64,000 nucleotides of DNA from Himantopus leucocephalus. Lineage: Eukaryota; Chordata; Aves; Charadriiformes; Recurvirostridae. The DNA is taken from NCBI GenBank assembly GCA_003993805.1, contig RSEF01000001.1, positions 146,023,818 to 146,087,817 of the forward strand. The letters run 5' to 3'. Every line of letters begins with the position of its first letter. The first letter of the stretch is position 1. The position numbers and the translations under genes were made by a program. The notes under the pieces were generated by a model. That model was given only the letters and a program-made list of their open reading frames with translations, ran no database searches and was not told the DNA's origin. This document shows positions 1 to 11,500 of the stretch, in pieces.

Positions 1-1087
1 ACCCTTAACTTTAAGTAGGGCTCCTTACACTTTTTTTCAAGGCAAACAACCAAGACAGTGCTGTGCTGAGAGCTCAAGGGAACAGAGGAGAAGCCAAATT
101 TTCTGGTCTTCCTTTCCTTCAAGTGCCTGCTTTTAAAAATAGACCTGAGGTTGCCACCATTAAAAGCAGAGGACGCAGAGCTACTGTACAGTTTGATCAG
201 GGTGCACAGGCGACAGCGCTTCAGTGGGTCCAGGCCAGCTCTGTGCAAGGCTGCCAGGTTGGGTAGAGGCCAGCTGGCGGCAGCGCTATGTTTGGCACAG
301 CAGGGCTTGCCAAAGGCACGGAGAGGCACTGTGAAGCCATGGAAGCAGCCCAGCCACACCACGTGGTGGGACACCTATCCCAGAAGTTCCCCCAGGATAT
401 TTGGGAGTCTGGTCAGAGGGGCTGCCATGAAAAAGGAGTGCACACGTCCCCCTCTTTGCTTTCTGAGCTTTGGGATAAAGCCAAAAGGACCTTGCTGGAA
501 GTGAGAGGAAGAAGGGGGAGCAGCTACTTGATGTAATCCTGATGGACTCCCGTGCCCAGCAGCCTGGTCGGCAGCTGGCAGTGACCTGCTCTGAGCAGGA
601 GGTGGGACCAGAGATCTTGCGTGGTCCCTTCCTGTTCAAATGATTTAGCGACTGGGATTTTTAAACCTTCCACTTGGAGACATAACAGCTGTAGCAGTCA
701 TCATGAGCCTTTATTCTTCCAGATAGACACCAAAATAGTCTGTTTGTCAAAAACCCTCTACTAGAACCACTAAATTGTCATTTGTCACAGTTTAAACTCT
801 TCTACACTGAAATCTCTCATGTTGTTACGTAGCACACTATGTGGGGTGAGGAAAGAGAAGTAATGCTGGAGCCACTGCTTATCTTTCAGCTGATGGTGGT
901 GTTGATCTCCCCTCCCCTCCCCTCCTGTGAAGCTTTAAACTTAGTTTAGGTAATTAAGACATTCATTGTTTCTGTCAGACTTAATAGGTTGTTTTGGGGT
1001 ACATGACTACTACCAACATGCAGGGCATCATAGGTTTTATTCACAATTGCCTAGCCTACAAAGTTCCCCATAAGTAACTTAGAAATC
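1..1087. other. Unrecognised sequence, no supported gene
   Basis: I see no gene in this stretch. Several short open frames overlap on both strands between 63 and 639, but they have no splice context, no recognisable domain and no consistent coding bias, so I treat them as chance. A short C-rich run (repeated CTCCC) lies near 908-926. The segment ends where a CR1 retroposon tail begins. Confidence 0.6.
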
Positions 1088-1124
1088 ACAGAATCATAGA
1101 ATTGTCTAGGTTGGAAGGGACCTT
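1088..1124 (-). mobile_element. CR1 LINE 3' end, cut by a gap
   Basis: The sequence carries the tail of an avian CR1 non-LTR retrotransposon read in reverse: a CATAGAAT-type tail repeat followed by TTGGAAGGGACC. The element is therefore on the minus strand, with its 3' end at the left. Only 37 bases are present before a run of Ns starts, and the sequence to the right of the gap does not resemble CR1, so either the rest of the copy lies in the gap or the copy is short. CR1 copies are normally truncated at their 5' end. Confidence 0.9.
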
Positions 1125-1224
1125 NNNNNNNNNNNNNNNNNNNNNNNNNNNNNNNNNNNNNNNNNNNNNNNNNNNNNNNNNNNNNNNNNNNNNNNNNNNN
1201 NNNNNNNNNNNNNNNNNNNNNNNN
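1125..1224. other. Assembly gap of 100 N
   Basis: Exactly 100 Ns follow a CR1 3' end directly. The round number is typical of a placeholder for a gap of unknown size, so the true distance may differ. Confidence 0.97.
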
Positions 1225-1931
1225 AAAGGCAATTTAAGGTGCTCTTTTTATCTGGGCTAACACAGCAGGTGGAGGCAGTTCACCTCGCTGCCCAAGCTAT
1301 TCTTTCACTCCAAATTGTTATTAACAGTGCCCATTCAGTGTTTCATGAGGATAAACTAACCCACAATTAAAAGCTACAAGCAAAAATCTTCCGCTCTTGA
1401 GAAATCACGTATCAACTTGTCCATGGAGTTCAAAGACTCTTACTTAGACTTGTAGGAAATTTGCTCAGAGTTTCAGTATACGTCTGTCTGTGTTTCCAAA
1501 GCTGTAAATGTTAGTCTGGAACGTGTAATTTCAGCAAATTAGGTTGATAAAACTGCAGGATTCTTGAGGGCCGGGTTGACCCAACTGCGCCCTGAGAATA
1601 GATGCGGGTTGCAGCACTAGCTGTGGGATCCCTAAATGCCAAGCTTAGCAGCGATGGAGGCACAGCACTTCCAGAGAGACTTTCTCACCTGTAACCTCTT
1701 CACCTCTGAAAAATGCAGCTCCCCACCTTCTCCCCCAGGAAATGATTAGCAACAATAGCTAAATTTTGGAAATAAGCATGGCTGGCGAGAACTTGGACCC
1801 ACAGAAACCAACAGTAAAATGCACGCTGACTTCAGCACAGTCAGGGTTTCACCCCTGTGGCCTTGAGTGAAAAGTACTGTGCGATGACAGAAAATAAAGA
1901 TGCTTCTGGGGCTTGTTTTGTTCTTCCGCAG
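1225..1931. other. Unrecognised sequence upstream of the exon candidates
   Basis: No gene or repeat is recognised. If the exon candidates at 1932 and 2208 are real, this would be intron or upstream flank. The last part, from about 1905, is T-rich and could serve as the polypyrimidine tract of a splice acceptor. Confidence 0.5.
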
Positions 1932-1968
1932 CACACCGAAGGAGTGAACAAGTGGGAAGATGGGGAAG
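1932..1968 (+). CDS. Possible short internal exon, gene unknown
   Basis: A 37-base stretch lies between a good splice acceptor (T-rich tract ending TTCTTCCGCAG) and a strong donor (GGGGAAG followed by GTAAGC). Read so that it leaves two bases over, it joins in frame to the 273-base candidate at 2208, across a possible intron of 239 bases. In that frame it has no stop and reads HRRSEQVGRWG before the junction. The reading is also open in another frame, and 37 bases are too few to prove coding, so most of the support comes from the splice sites and the matching phase. I do not recognise the protein. It could equally be a chance pair of splice-like sites. Confidence 0.3.
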
Positions 1969-2207
1969 GTAAGCACATGTTAGTGTGGCAGGGCTCCCAC
2001 TTCACTCCCAGGACCAGGGCACAGAGCACCCACACAGTGCCACATCTGGCCGTCCTTACGCTTCTTACCCTGGCTTTTCATCTTCCCATTTTTGGGCCTT
2101 GCACTCTCTGTCAACCTTTCCCAAGGCTCTGCATCTTCCCCAAGTGCAGCAGCCATTGCTCCTGCCAGCCCATCAATAATGATTTCCCTCTCTTATCCTT
2201 CCTGTAG

Positions 2208-2480
2208 TTGGTTCAATAGAGTCATTAACATTTTCACTGGAGTTGGCCCAAATGGCCCTAATCAAGAGGAATTGGCACACTGGCAAACTCTCTGCAGATA
2301 CCTGTTAGGGATGAAGTACTGCCATCTTTTGTGTAATAGATACCAGGATTTGAAAAACTACTCCTCTCCTCATCTTCCCCAAGTTCATTTTTTATTAGAA
2401 AAAGAGGAAAGAATTTCAGATTTTTGGATTAATGACACAGGTCCCACCCCTGAAGCATGGGGAGAGATGCGGGATATGAT
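2208..2480 (+). CDS. Probable internal coding exon, protein not recognised
   Basis: A 273-base segment is open for 90 whole codons between an acceptor (TTATCCTTCCTGTAG) and a donor (GAT followed by GTATGT). It starts with the last base of a split codon and ends two bases into another, so it is a symmetric phase-2 exon whose loss or inclusion would keep frame. The codons look ordinary for a vertebrate protein, and the predicted peptide is mixed and soluble, with conspicuous Trp, Cys and Tyr, for example WFNRVINIFTGVGPNG near the start and EERISDFWINDTGP near the end. I see no membrane segment, signal peptide or known motif. The same frame stays open for some distance upstream and past the donor, so the exon limits rest on the splice signals. 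I cannot assign a gene or function. Chance is possible, since 91 open codons are not rare in 64 kb, but the combination with two good splice sites makes this the best coding candidate in the window. Confidence 0.45.
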
Positions 2481-5400
2481 GTATGTTCCTTTACGTAATT
2501 CTTTTATTTTTTTGTTTAAAAGGGGTTGATGCTTCCTTTTAGGTGCAGGCATCATAGCTTATAAATAAAAAAGTAAACATATATTTGAAAGTGGGTTATG
2601 CCCTGAAAGTTAAGTAACTTCCCTGAAAAATGCAATTGTTATCAGACAAAGGAGCAGAAATGTTTAATTCTGGAATTGCTGCTGTTTACTAATGATTTGT
2701 AGAAATACCAGCCTCAGCCAGATAAGCAACTCCTATCATCCAGCAATTCCACCGCCGTTGGAGCAAAGCCGTGTGAAGTATGGTGGTGACTCACTGCCCT
2801 TTCACTGAAGAGAAAACAGACAATGAGGATGGACTGAAGGACAACTGATATCTAACCCATCCCTCTGCAAGACAATTATCAACCTCAGGTGTGTTAGCTT
2901 TGGCAGAAATGCTTGCTCAGAGCAGCAGTGCATATTGTCTGAGGGATCCAAAGAAAGAAATAGGAATTAAGTGCTGTTACATGGTGAACAGAATGAAGTC
3001 GTAAATAAAACTCTTAACCACTCTGGAAATAAAGATTCTTCTCCTTAAAAAAAGCCAAACAAACAAATACCTGCAAAACATTAGTGCAATCCACAATCTG
3101 TCAAGGCTCTCGTGTTCGTACTGCACCATGAATCTCTTTGCCAGGTTTTGTGCCCAGTAACATCCCTTCTCTCTGTGTTTCAGTGACTCCATTTCAGCTC
3201 GTTGAGTGCTTCTACTCCTATTTACATGTGCAGTTGTAGTCTCTCTGGACAGGTTTTAAAGTGTGTAGATCTGACTGATGTGAGACATTATTTGAGTTGA
3301 CATGTGAAATGAGAAGTATGCTTCTTAATAGCTATTTATTTCTCCTTGGAAATGCTGAATTCACTTGTGCCCATGCTGACAATGATTTGTGCTTATGAAG
3401 ATTTATAACTGAGTCATAGATAATCTGAAATAGCCTGAGTATCCCACAGCAAGTGTGTGACAGGAACGTGTTCAGGACTAAAAAGGATTGGACTGGGAAC
3501 AGTAAGACCTTTCATGCTGACATAATAACGCCTTGACATTTTATTGCTCTTTCTGCTACGTCTACCATTGCACCTGGGACACTGCTGCGCTCTCTGTACT
3601 GACGTTGGTCAATACCTTATTCCATAGGTGAGATCAGTGAGACTACTCATGATGTAAGGTGCTACCCCCTGTAAGTGATGGTATCGTGGTCCCTAATGAG
3701 CTCAAATTATTTAAAGAGTGCTCAAATGACAAGTGTGGAGACTACAGTACCAGACAGGGATAATGAGTTAGATTATGTGTGTGAAGGTAGATCTTTTTCT
3801 ACCTTTATAAAGCTAAAACTTTTATGGAGGGAGCTCAAACTATGAATTACCCAACTGCCTTTTGTATCAGATGTGTAATTCCTCTTTCCTCAATTTGCAG
3901 AGCGGTGTTTTTCACAGGACAATCTATAAAATGAACAGCCTGGGTATTTTTGGAAGGAATCTTTCCTTTTTCATTAACCAAACAGGATAAAAATCACAGC
4001 AGGGACTATAGTACATTTTTCCTTAGGAACGTGTGAGTTGAGATTAGTCAACAATTAAGTTATCTGGTATTGATTTTACACGCACTGTTAGCTAACTCCC
4101 AGTTAGCAGAAACTCTTGATGCTGTGAGAGGTAGTCTTCAGCTTACTGTTGTTTTTTTTAAAGGTAAAGAGTGAAACATTATCTGTGGCAATTTTCACAA
4201 AAGTGTTCTCACTCTTTTTTTAACCCCTCTCAAAAAAATACATGAACAGCTTTCTTCCATAAATAGTTGTTTGGCAGAAATTATTTTGCACTCAGCTGAG
4301 GAAACCTAATCCTCACATTTTCAGGCTTGTAAATAGTATGTTAAGTTTGAAAAGAAGAATGCTTAACTCTAACTTTCACTCATTTCTTGGTGACTGTCAC
4401 CAGAATATGGTCAAAACGGTTTCCTTGTTGTGCAGGGGGTTATGATTTCTCATTTAGATCAGTGAGATTTGGAAGTGCTCAACGTCTTGCAGAACAAAGC
4501 AAAAAGTGTCCCCTTTAAAAGTCTGCGCTAAACAGTATCCATGGGCAAATCAAAAATCGGCCACCTTTTTGGACCCAAAACAAAATAAGCACGCGGGCAC
4601 TTCGACCTCAGCTGGAAGGTGAGCAGCGCCGCAGACCGGCTCTGCTCAGAGAGGAGTCCATCTCGCTGTCCCCGCCAAACCCAATGGGAACAGCCACATG
4701 CAAGTCGCAAAGAGAGAAGACCACCTGGCTCCTGGAGCTGCAGAACAGGAACAGGATGGAGGGATTGGCACAGAGAGCAAAGGCAATGTGGGCTCTGGGG
4801 CAAAGAGCGAAGTACAGGCCACTGGTAACCCGGGAATAAAAGTTGCTTTGCTCCCGGCAGCAAAGCTGGGTTACAACTTCAGGTTCAACAGCCTAAAGAC
4901 ACCAAGTGCTCATTCCTGAGCATGCGCGCTGAGCGCACCATCAGTGCAGCCCACGGAGGGCTGGAAACTCACCTGCAGAGAACTCTTTCTCAAAGCTCTG
5001 CCAGGTCCTCCGTGCCAGGTTTCCCCTGCCATGAACTTCGGTGTAACGGAGACTCTTCTGATTTATCTACACTTTATCTCCACTTCACTTGAGTGTAATT
5101 TGATTGGGATCAGAAAGCTGTATTGCAGTTGAAGCCTGATACAATCTCAAGCCTTGTACCTCTCAGTGATTTAGCTCTCTTCCCCACTAGGGTCTCTGCA
5201 GTGAATGAGGCTGTTCATATCACAACTGCTTTAAGCTGCAAAAAGTGGGGAGCAGCTGTCAAAAGGGAGGTCCTGCCTGCCCTCAGCTGGGCCATGCATT
5301 TGTACTGGGGCAGCCTCAAGAAGCAGGTCCAGCTGAGAACAGGAGCAGGAAGAAATGAAGAAATGCTTTCTTAATCCAGATGATTAGCTGCCAGCCATTG

Positions 5401-5484
5401 CCAGAGAAGGCCAATGGAGCTGGAGACACTTCAGCAGATAAACTGCATGCTATGGGAGGATGGGCCAGACCCTCTTCCCCCACC
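2481..5484. other. Mostly unique sequence, no supported gene
   Basis: No gene or clear repeat is recognised. The interval is AT-leaning, with short T- and A-rich runs. A slightly GC-richer patch at about 4560-4830 gives short open frames on both strands, which is typical of GC-rich non-coding sequence and not evidence of a gene. Confidence 0.5.
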
Positions 5485-5768
5485 AGGTGCTGCAGTGGGG
5501 TGAAGGATCTGGNGTGTGCTGCAGTGTGGTGAAGGATCTGGCCCAGCGAGGTAGCACGCATTGCATCAGAGCTTGCTTCGTGCTACAAAATAGGGGGCAG
5601 GATCTTTCAGCAAACCATGCCAGTTCTCAGTGTGTGTTGGNAGGTGCTGCAGTGGGGTGAAGGATCTGGCCCAGCGAGGTAGCGCGCATTGCATCAGAGC
5701 TTGCTTTGTGCTACAAAATAGGGAGCAGGATCTTTCAGCAAACCATGCCAGTTCTCAGTGTGTGTTGG
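5485..5768. repeat. Tandem duplication of a 127-bp unit, broken by single Ns
   Basis: Two 127-base units, 5514-5640 and 5642-5768, are nearly identical, differing at a few positions (for example GTAGCACGC against GTAGCGCGC). A partial copy of the unit start sits at 5485-5512. Single Ns at 5513 and 5641 fall exactly at the unit borders. This may be a true local duplication, or overlapping contig ends or two alleles laid end to end by the assembler; the position of the Ns favours the second explanation. Confidence 0.85.
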
Positions 5769-8218
5769 AGCTACCAGGTACTCCGTAAGAGGCAGATAGT
5801 ATGGCAGGAAACACCTGCCTCCTGTGCTGAGGGTACGTTGGGATAGCATGAGGAGAGCTCCGTGAGCCCCGAGGTTGGCAGTGCCGTGGGGTTCTGCCTC
5901 CCAACCCCTCTAACAGAGGCGGAGCGCCAGGAAGTCTAGAGAAGGAAAAGATGCTCCTGCTTTCTGAGCTGTAGGAAAGCCTCCGACACCTAACCTGATG
6001 CGTGACCTCTCCTCTCACCCCAGCACTGCTTTGCCTTCTCCGTCCCACGACCCTCAATTTGGGGAATCGATTTGGGTGGAAGCTGCCAAGCGAGATACCA
6101 CGGGTGAGCTAGGGCACAGGCAGGCAGGCAACTGGGGGAGGGCGGCAGCAGGGCAGGCAGCTGCTACTTCATGCTGAAGATGGAGGGAACACCTCCACCC
6201 CTGCACCACCCACTAGAGCACGGGGGGAAAGCATATTATCTTCAGTGCCTTGTGTGCTCTGACTCTGGCTGCAAGGTGCTTTCCTCACGGTCCCCACGAT
6301 GGTGGTAAGGAAAAGGCATCGCTGCAGTGCCCTGTTCAGCTGTGGAACAACAGACGGCCGCCTGCAGCTTCTCCCCAGCCTCTCAGCTCGGGATGTTCCT
6401 TGAAGTTTCTTTTCCACCAGCAATTATTCCTCTGATAAAAAGCAGGTTTTTTAACAGCAACTTTTTTCACTCCATCGCCTTTAAAGCAGGGCCATAAATC
6501 ATACTAAATGCCTCTACATTATGTAAATTGGCTCCTTTGCAGAACATTTTTCATTCAGTATAAACAGAGCAATTACGCTCTTTGACGTTTGCCCAAAATT
6601 GCTATTTCTTTTGCCCTTTCCAAAGGGGGACTTTTCATCTGTGTCATCTTTTCTCTTGTGTTATGTATTAAGTGCGAATGTGTGGCAAATGCTTTGCCCC
6701 AATGCTCCTTTTAAAAAAACCTGCTGTGTCTCTAGCCCTCCTTCTGATGTGTGTCCTTTCCACTGGTTCACTCAATATCCTTCGCTGTTCGTGCATTCCC
6801 TTTGTGTATTAGGTGATACTTTCCCTTCAAGTTTCTTTCTCCCTTTTCTGAACATTTTTTGTGCTTTGATACAGGGCATTTATAAAGTGTCCTCTTTCAC
6901 CATGTCATGGCCAAACTTCTCAAGCAGCTTCTTTTGTGCCAGTTCATGCATCGTTTTGCCAAAGCTTCTCTAGGTTTCTATACTATTCATCCTAGGGATG
7001 TCCTTGACACAAAGATTTGGGTACTATAGCACTTCTGCTTCTCTTCAGCACTGATGTTGCATTATGTGCCGGCTTTGTACTTTGCACCAGAATTACCTAT
7101 AACAATGAGGTTTTGAATCTAAAAATCCAAGAGAGCCTGAACAAAATAAGGACAACGGAAGTAGCAGTTCCAGAATATGTCTTTTAGAGAAAGGCATGGA
7201 TGCCTCAAAAATACAGCAGCGCTCGAGTTTTCCTAAGGTATCTAGAGAAAAATGGAAATAAACCGACAGAGACAGATATTCTCAGTAATGCAATTCTTTT
7301 ATCTGGTTAATGACCTAATTAATTACTGGGACTTAAGACCAGTTTTGTGTGCCATTTTTATAAACTTAAGATGCAAGCTAAGGGATGTCTGGCTTTGAAC
7401 ATCAAGAAGATTGCTGAGTTGCTTGAAGTCTAAACTACAGCACAGTTAATAAACTTCAACATACTCTTCTGTTAAAAGATTAATTTTGGTGCAGTTAAAG
7501 TCAGATAGAACTTCTTTATTGCTGTAACTATTTCAGATAGAAAATTCCATGATGACAGTTTGCTTCTCTATGTCATTTATTTTCCTAATTGTTTTCTTGC
7601 AGTGCTTCTTTAATAATAGAGACACATGGAGTCAGTCACCCTGACAAAGCACTCTTTCAGTTAGCAGCATTTTTCACACTGAAGTCCCTATAGGTACTGC
7701 TAGAAACTCACTGTTGGTTTCATCCCTACAGGCGTCATCTTTCCTTCTCCTTCTGTTAGTGTTTTTGAACAAAGTAATCAAGTAATCCTTCTGCAGCCAT
7801 AGGTTTTTAGTCAGATTTATCTGCAATGCTGTAAACTCTTCGGCACTGCTGAACCTAAAGCAGTGAAGTGTGTCAGTTTTTCTCTTGGTCAGCATCTACA
7901 CAGCTTCTTTAGTTGATATGGACTGTTTCCTAAAGAGTACTCTTTATAGTCTTGGTAGGAAGCTTGCCACTATACAATTATTTGAATATTTCCAGTGTCA
8001 GATGAATTGACCACGCTGACTCTGCAGAATTTACCAGAGAGTATATTTTTGCTGCTACACCTAGTAATTTTTTTCTCTCTCTTTTTATTTTTTTCTTTTC
8101 CAGCTAATTAATGTACCAATGGCTGGAGGATATATTCACTTTGTCAATCAACATCACAGCTCTTCATAAAAACGTTGGTACCTCTGCAAAATCAGAGCTG
8201 TGCTGAAGGAGATTTTGT
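5769..8218. other. Mostly unique sequence with a possible conserved non-coding block
   Basis: No gene is supported. A GC-richer patch lies at about 5860-6400. The AT-rich block at about 6440-6600, with a GTAAATTGGC-like core and a GAGCAATTACGC motif, resembles conserved vertebrate non-coding DNA. A 73-codon minus-strand open frame at 7674-7895, rich in Lys and Arg, has no splice support or recognised domain and is probably chance. AATTAATTA motifs occur near 7316. Confidence 0.4.
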
Positions 8219-8443
8219 TCACTTCAGTATCACCGGATGTTGAAATCTCAGCTGGCTTCCAAACCAACTGCACTTCCGACAAACCCCACTTTTTGCTTCC
8301 ACATCACCAGCCCCCCCAAGCTGTATTATCTGGTTTTGAGGCAATGAGCCTCTTCTTCTTAATCTTCTACCAGCTAATTCTTTGCCTTTAACCAATCCAT
8401 CAAATATCTCATTACTTTGTTCTTGGAAATAGCTGATGTTCAT
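8219..8443 (-). CDS. Unassigned open frame, possibly a decayed coding fragment
   Basis: This 74-codon minus-strand frame overlaps the end of the frame at 8412-8588 in a different register. It begins with ATG and reads a polar, coding-like sequence (MNISYFQEQSNEIFDGLV at the start, then an Arg-rich GRRLRRRG). Two coding-like frames running on from each other with a change of register would fit a retrogene or exon broken by a small insertion or deletion, but I recognise no parent gene. There is no signal peptide or membrane segment. Chance is a serious alternative. Confidence 0.15.
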   Translation of the reverse strand: MNISYFQEQSNEIFDGLVKGKELAGRRLRRRGSLPQNQIIQLGGAGDVEAKSGVCRKCSWFGSQLRFQHPVILK

Positions 8444-8588
8444 TCAGTAACACACTGCTGTGACCAACTGTCCACAAACGACCCATGAAAGATATTGGAA
8501 GTTTTTCAAGTAGTAGATAAGGCAGGTTGATGTCATGCTTAAAGTAATCAGGATCAAGACCATATTGTTTTCTTATGGATTGTCCCAT
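8412..8588 (-). CDS. 58-codon open frame, unknown, coding-like composition
   Basis: On the minus strand an ATG at 8588 opens 58 codons ending in TAA at 8412. The peptide starts MGQSIRKQYGLDPDYFKHD and continues with a Leu- and Pro-containing stretch, and its codons resemble vertebrate coding use. MGQS at the N-terminus would suit N-myristoylation, a general rule and not proof here. The base at -3 is C, so the start context is weak. An AG preceded by a short T- and C-containing run (TTTTCCCAG) lies upstream on the same strand and could be a splice acceptor. I recognise no family. It could be a fragment of a decayed gene together with the overlapping frame at 8219-8443, or chance. Confidence 0.2.
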   Translation of the reverse strand: MGQSIRKQYGLDPDYFKHDINLPYLLLEKLPISFMGRLWTVGHSSVLLNEHQLFPRTK

Positions 8589-11500
8589 TTGTATGTTCTT
8601 TCCTTTCTGTGATTACCTGGGAAAATTTTCTTTAAAGTTGTCTTCCCAGTTGAGCTCTCAGCTTCCAAACAAAGTCCAGGTCCCATAACAAGTGGAGGTG
8701 AAGAGCAGGATTTTGCCCCTAGCCTCTGGCAGCTGCAGTCAAGGAGTCTGGCTGGAAACATTCTTAAAATCTTCAATTGCTGTCCTTCAAGATGAAAAGT
8801 TACTTGCCTACTTACAGTAAAGCTACAGCTTTACAGCCACTGACCGCTTCCATGTGTGTGACCCTGTCTGTGCTTTACCTTTACACTTGAGGGTTTTACA
8901 CGACATGTTTTCCCCAGCCTCAGAAGAAGAGTAAGAAAGGAAAAATCTATGGACTTTATACCCCTCTGCAGCCTCAGTTCACAAACTAAGAAATCATCTT
9001 CTGTGAGGTGTCACTGTTTACTGTCTCCAGTCACAGAAAATGCCTTATGACCAAAATTGCAAAAAGTGTTTATTTAAATGTTCAAACTGGTGACAGTTCT
9101 TTCATTCCCCGTTAGAGACGTTTTAGTGTATCCTTTATTTTATTTGAACACACTGTAGGCAAATCATCCTTGTTTGCCTCCATGGCAACCCCTTCTCGTT
9201 CTCCTTTTCAGTCCTAGGTGGGGGGAAGCCTTCCTTTCCTTTGGGCCTCCCAAAAGCTCACTCCCAGCCTGGACGCCGCTTCGACAGTGTTCCCAAGCCC
9301 TCCTGATTCATACACGGCCCCACGTGGCAGCTGTAACACACTGTTCCTGCTGCCCATGGGCTTCAGAGGCAGAAGAGGGGAGAAGTCCTGACTTGTTTGC
9401 AGTAAACCATTGCCTGCCTTCACCACACAGCGCCTAATGATATGGTGACTGCACTCAGCAATGCCGCAGGACNAAACCAGCTGTGCAGCAATGTTAATTT
9501 TACAGTACTCTGTTATGCAGGAAAAAAGGGATAAATTTCTGGTCACATAAGTTTGCTCTGTAAGACACCCTTCAACCCAAATGCTGAGGACAGGCAGAGA
9601 GTCTTCACGCCGAGCTGGGCTTGACCATGCTTTCGGCTGGGTGATTTGAGAGGAAAGGGCAGCTCATACCGGTGGAGCGGGTGGAAAGGCAGTTAGAAAA
9701 TTGAGTAATAAAAAGATTTCCCGTGGGGCTTGCTCTACACGGGTGCCATGTGGGAAATCTGTGACGTGCCACAGAGCCAGCATCCGCACTGGGACTAGGA
9801 CTGTCAACTTTATTTCCCATGCTTGCCTTATAAATCATGCCTATTTCTAAAGTTTTGGCCACCAGGAATGATCCCTAGTGTCGATGTAAGCCAGATCTCC
9901 AGGGAGCACAATTTTTTCAGAAGAAGAAAACTGCACCAACTTTTCTCAAATGGAAATGACACCTCTTCAATCCAGCCTTTTGGGGTACGCCGGAGTGCTG
10001 GGCAAGGGCCATTTAGTGAGGTCTGAAATCCCACCCTAGACAAAGCCTCTGGCAGCGGGCAGGAAGCACGGAGGTTTCGTGCCTAAAGTTTAGACAGTCT
10101 GGATCTGCTAGACTGTGGAAGTATTTAATCTTGACTCATTACTGTGAGTGATCTGGGAATATTTTGAGGAATAAAAACAGTGATTTAGTTTTCATTTATT
10201 TTCATAAAAATATTTATCACTTATAGTAACTAGGACAGCTTCCTGAAACTTGGGAAAGCCTTAATGAATTCTTACCTAATTTAATGAAGTACCATGGATC
10301 CCATATTGCATTTCAAACACTTGGAGTGTGCTAGTCATTACTCACCTGCCTCCAACTTTCAATCAACAGCTCTGGGAGGCAGAACAATAAAAAATGCAAC
10401 TACTGAAATATGCTCAGAGAAAATATTTGCTACTGCTTACAGAAGTTAAATATGTTTGCAGAAAATGGAATGATTCCATAAATGCTTTGCAACAGGAGCA
10501 AATTTACTACCAGTTTTATTTGTAATGATTCATTCAGCAAATAATAGAAGTAAGCACTTGATGATAAAAAATTACTGTTATTTAGAAATATGATTTTGAC
10601 ATTGATACAAAGACGGTCTTGATAGAATGGCTTGACTATTTTGCATTTAAAGTGGAGGAAGATAATTGGAAACCAAGATCTCATGGGTATATGATGCAGT
10701 GATTATGTCATACGTTGAGAATGGGGAGCTTACTACAAAGGTTTGTGAAAAGAACCTTGCAAGCTGAAATCACAGATCAAAGGCAGCAAACACGCGTGCT
10801 TCATAGCATAACATTACCTCAGAATCCCATATAAAATAATGATACCCTCCCAAACTGCTCAACACAACTAAGTCCAATCGATGCTGTGTATAACAAGGAT
10901 GTCTGCGTTAACTAAATACCATTTATTTTCTTCCTTTCTTTCTCATTCCCAGGTGGAGGACAGTAAATATAGAAATAAAATCTCAGCACAAATCAGAGGC
11001 AGGTGCAGTTTCTTGTCTGAGGTTCTGAATATTTAAATTTCTCTTCTGAAGTGCTTCTTTCCCAACTCTTTCTATTAAATGTAAATGAGCCCAATGAAGT
11101 TCATGTGGAAAAAGGTGCGAGTGAAGTTTGCAGACGGCTATATTGTGACAGTCTGAAATAATGTTGGATAGTTAAAAAAATCATTAGTGTCCTCTGGGAA
11201 ATCCTTTCAGTGCAGAGTGGGACTGGCTGTACTGACCTTTGTGGAAACTTATGTCACGTTAACTTCTGGCAGGATAATACATAGATGGCCCATGGCTGTA
11301 TGACATGTAACGGCATACAGAAGAATGAACTTCAAAACACTTAAATAGACAGAAATTCGATCTGTACAATTCCCTGTCAAAACTATCAGTTACATTCTTC
11401 TTTCCTGTCCTTTTTTTTCCCCATGTAAAATCCTCAGCAAATTGTACTGACTGCCCCAGAAGCACCCTTTGTCTGGACTCTCGATGATTAAACATGTTTT

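Noticed and set aside
7674..7895. 73-codon minus-strand frame rich in Lys and Arg
   Set aside because: It reads smoothly, but a stop lies directly upstream, no splice acceptor fits well, and no family is recognised.
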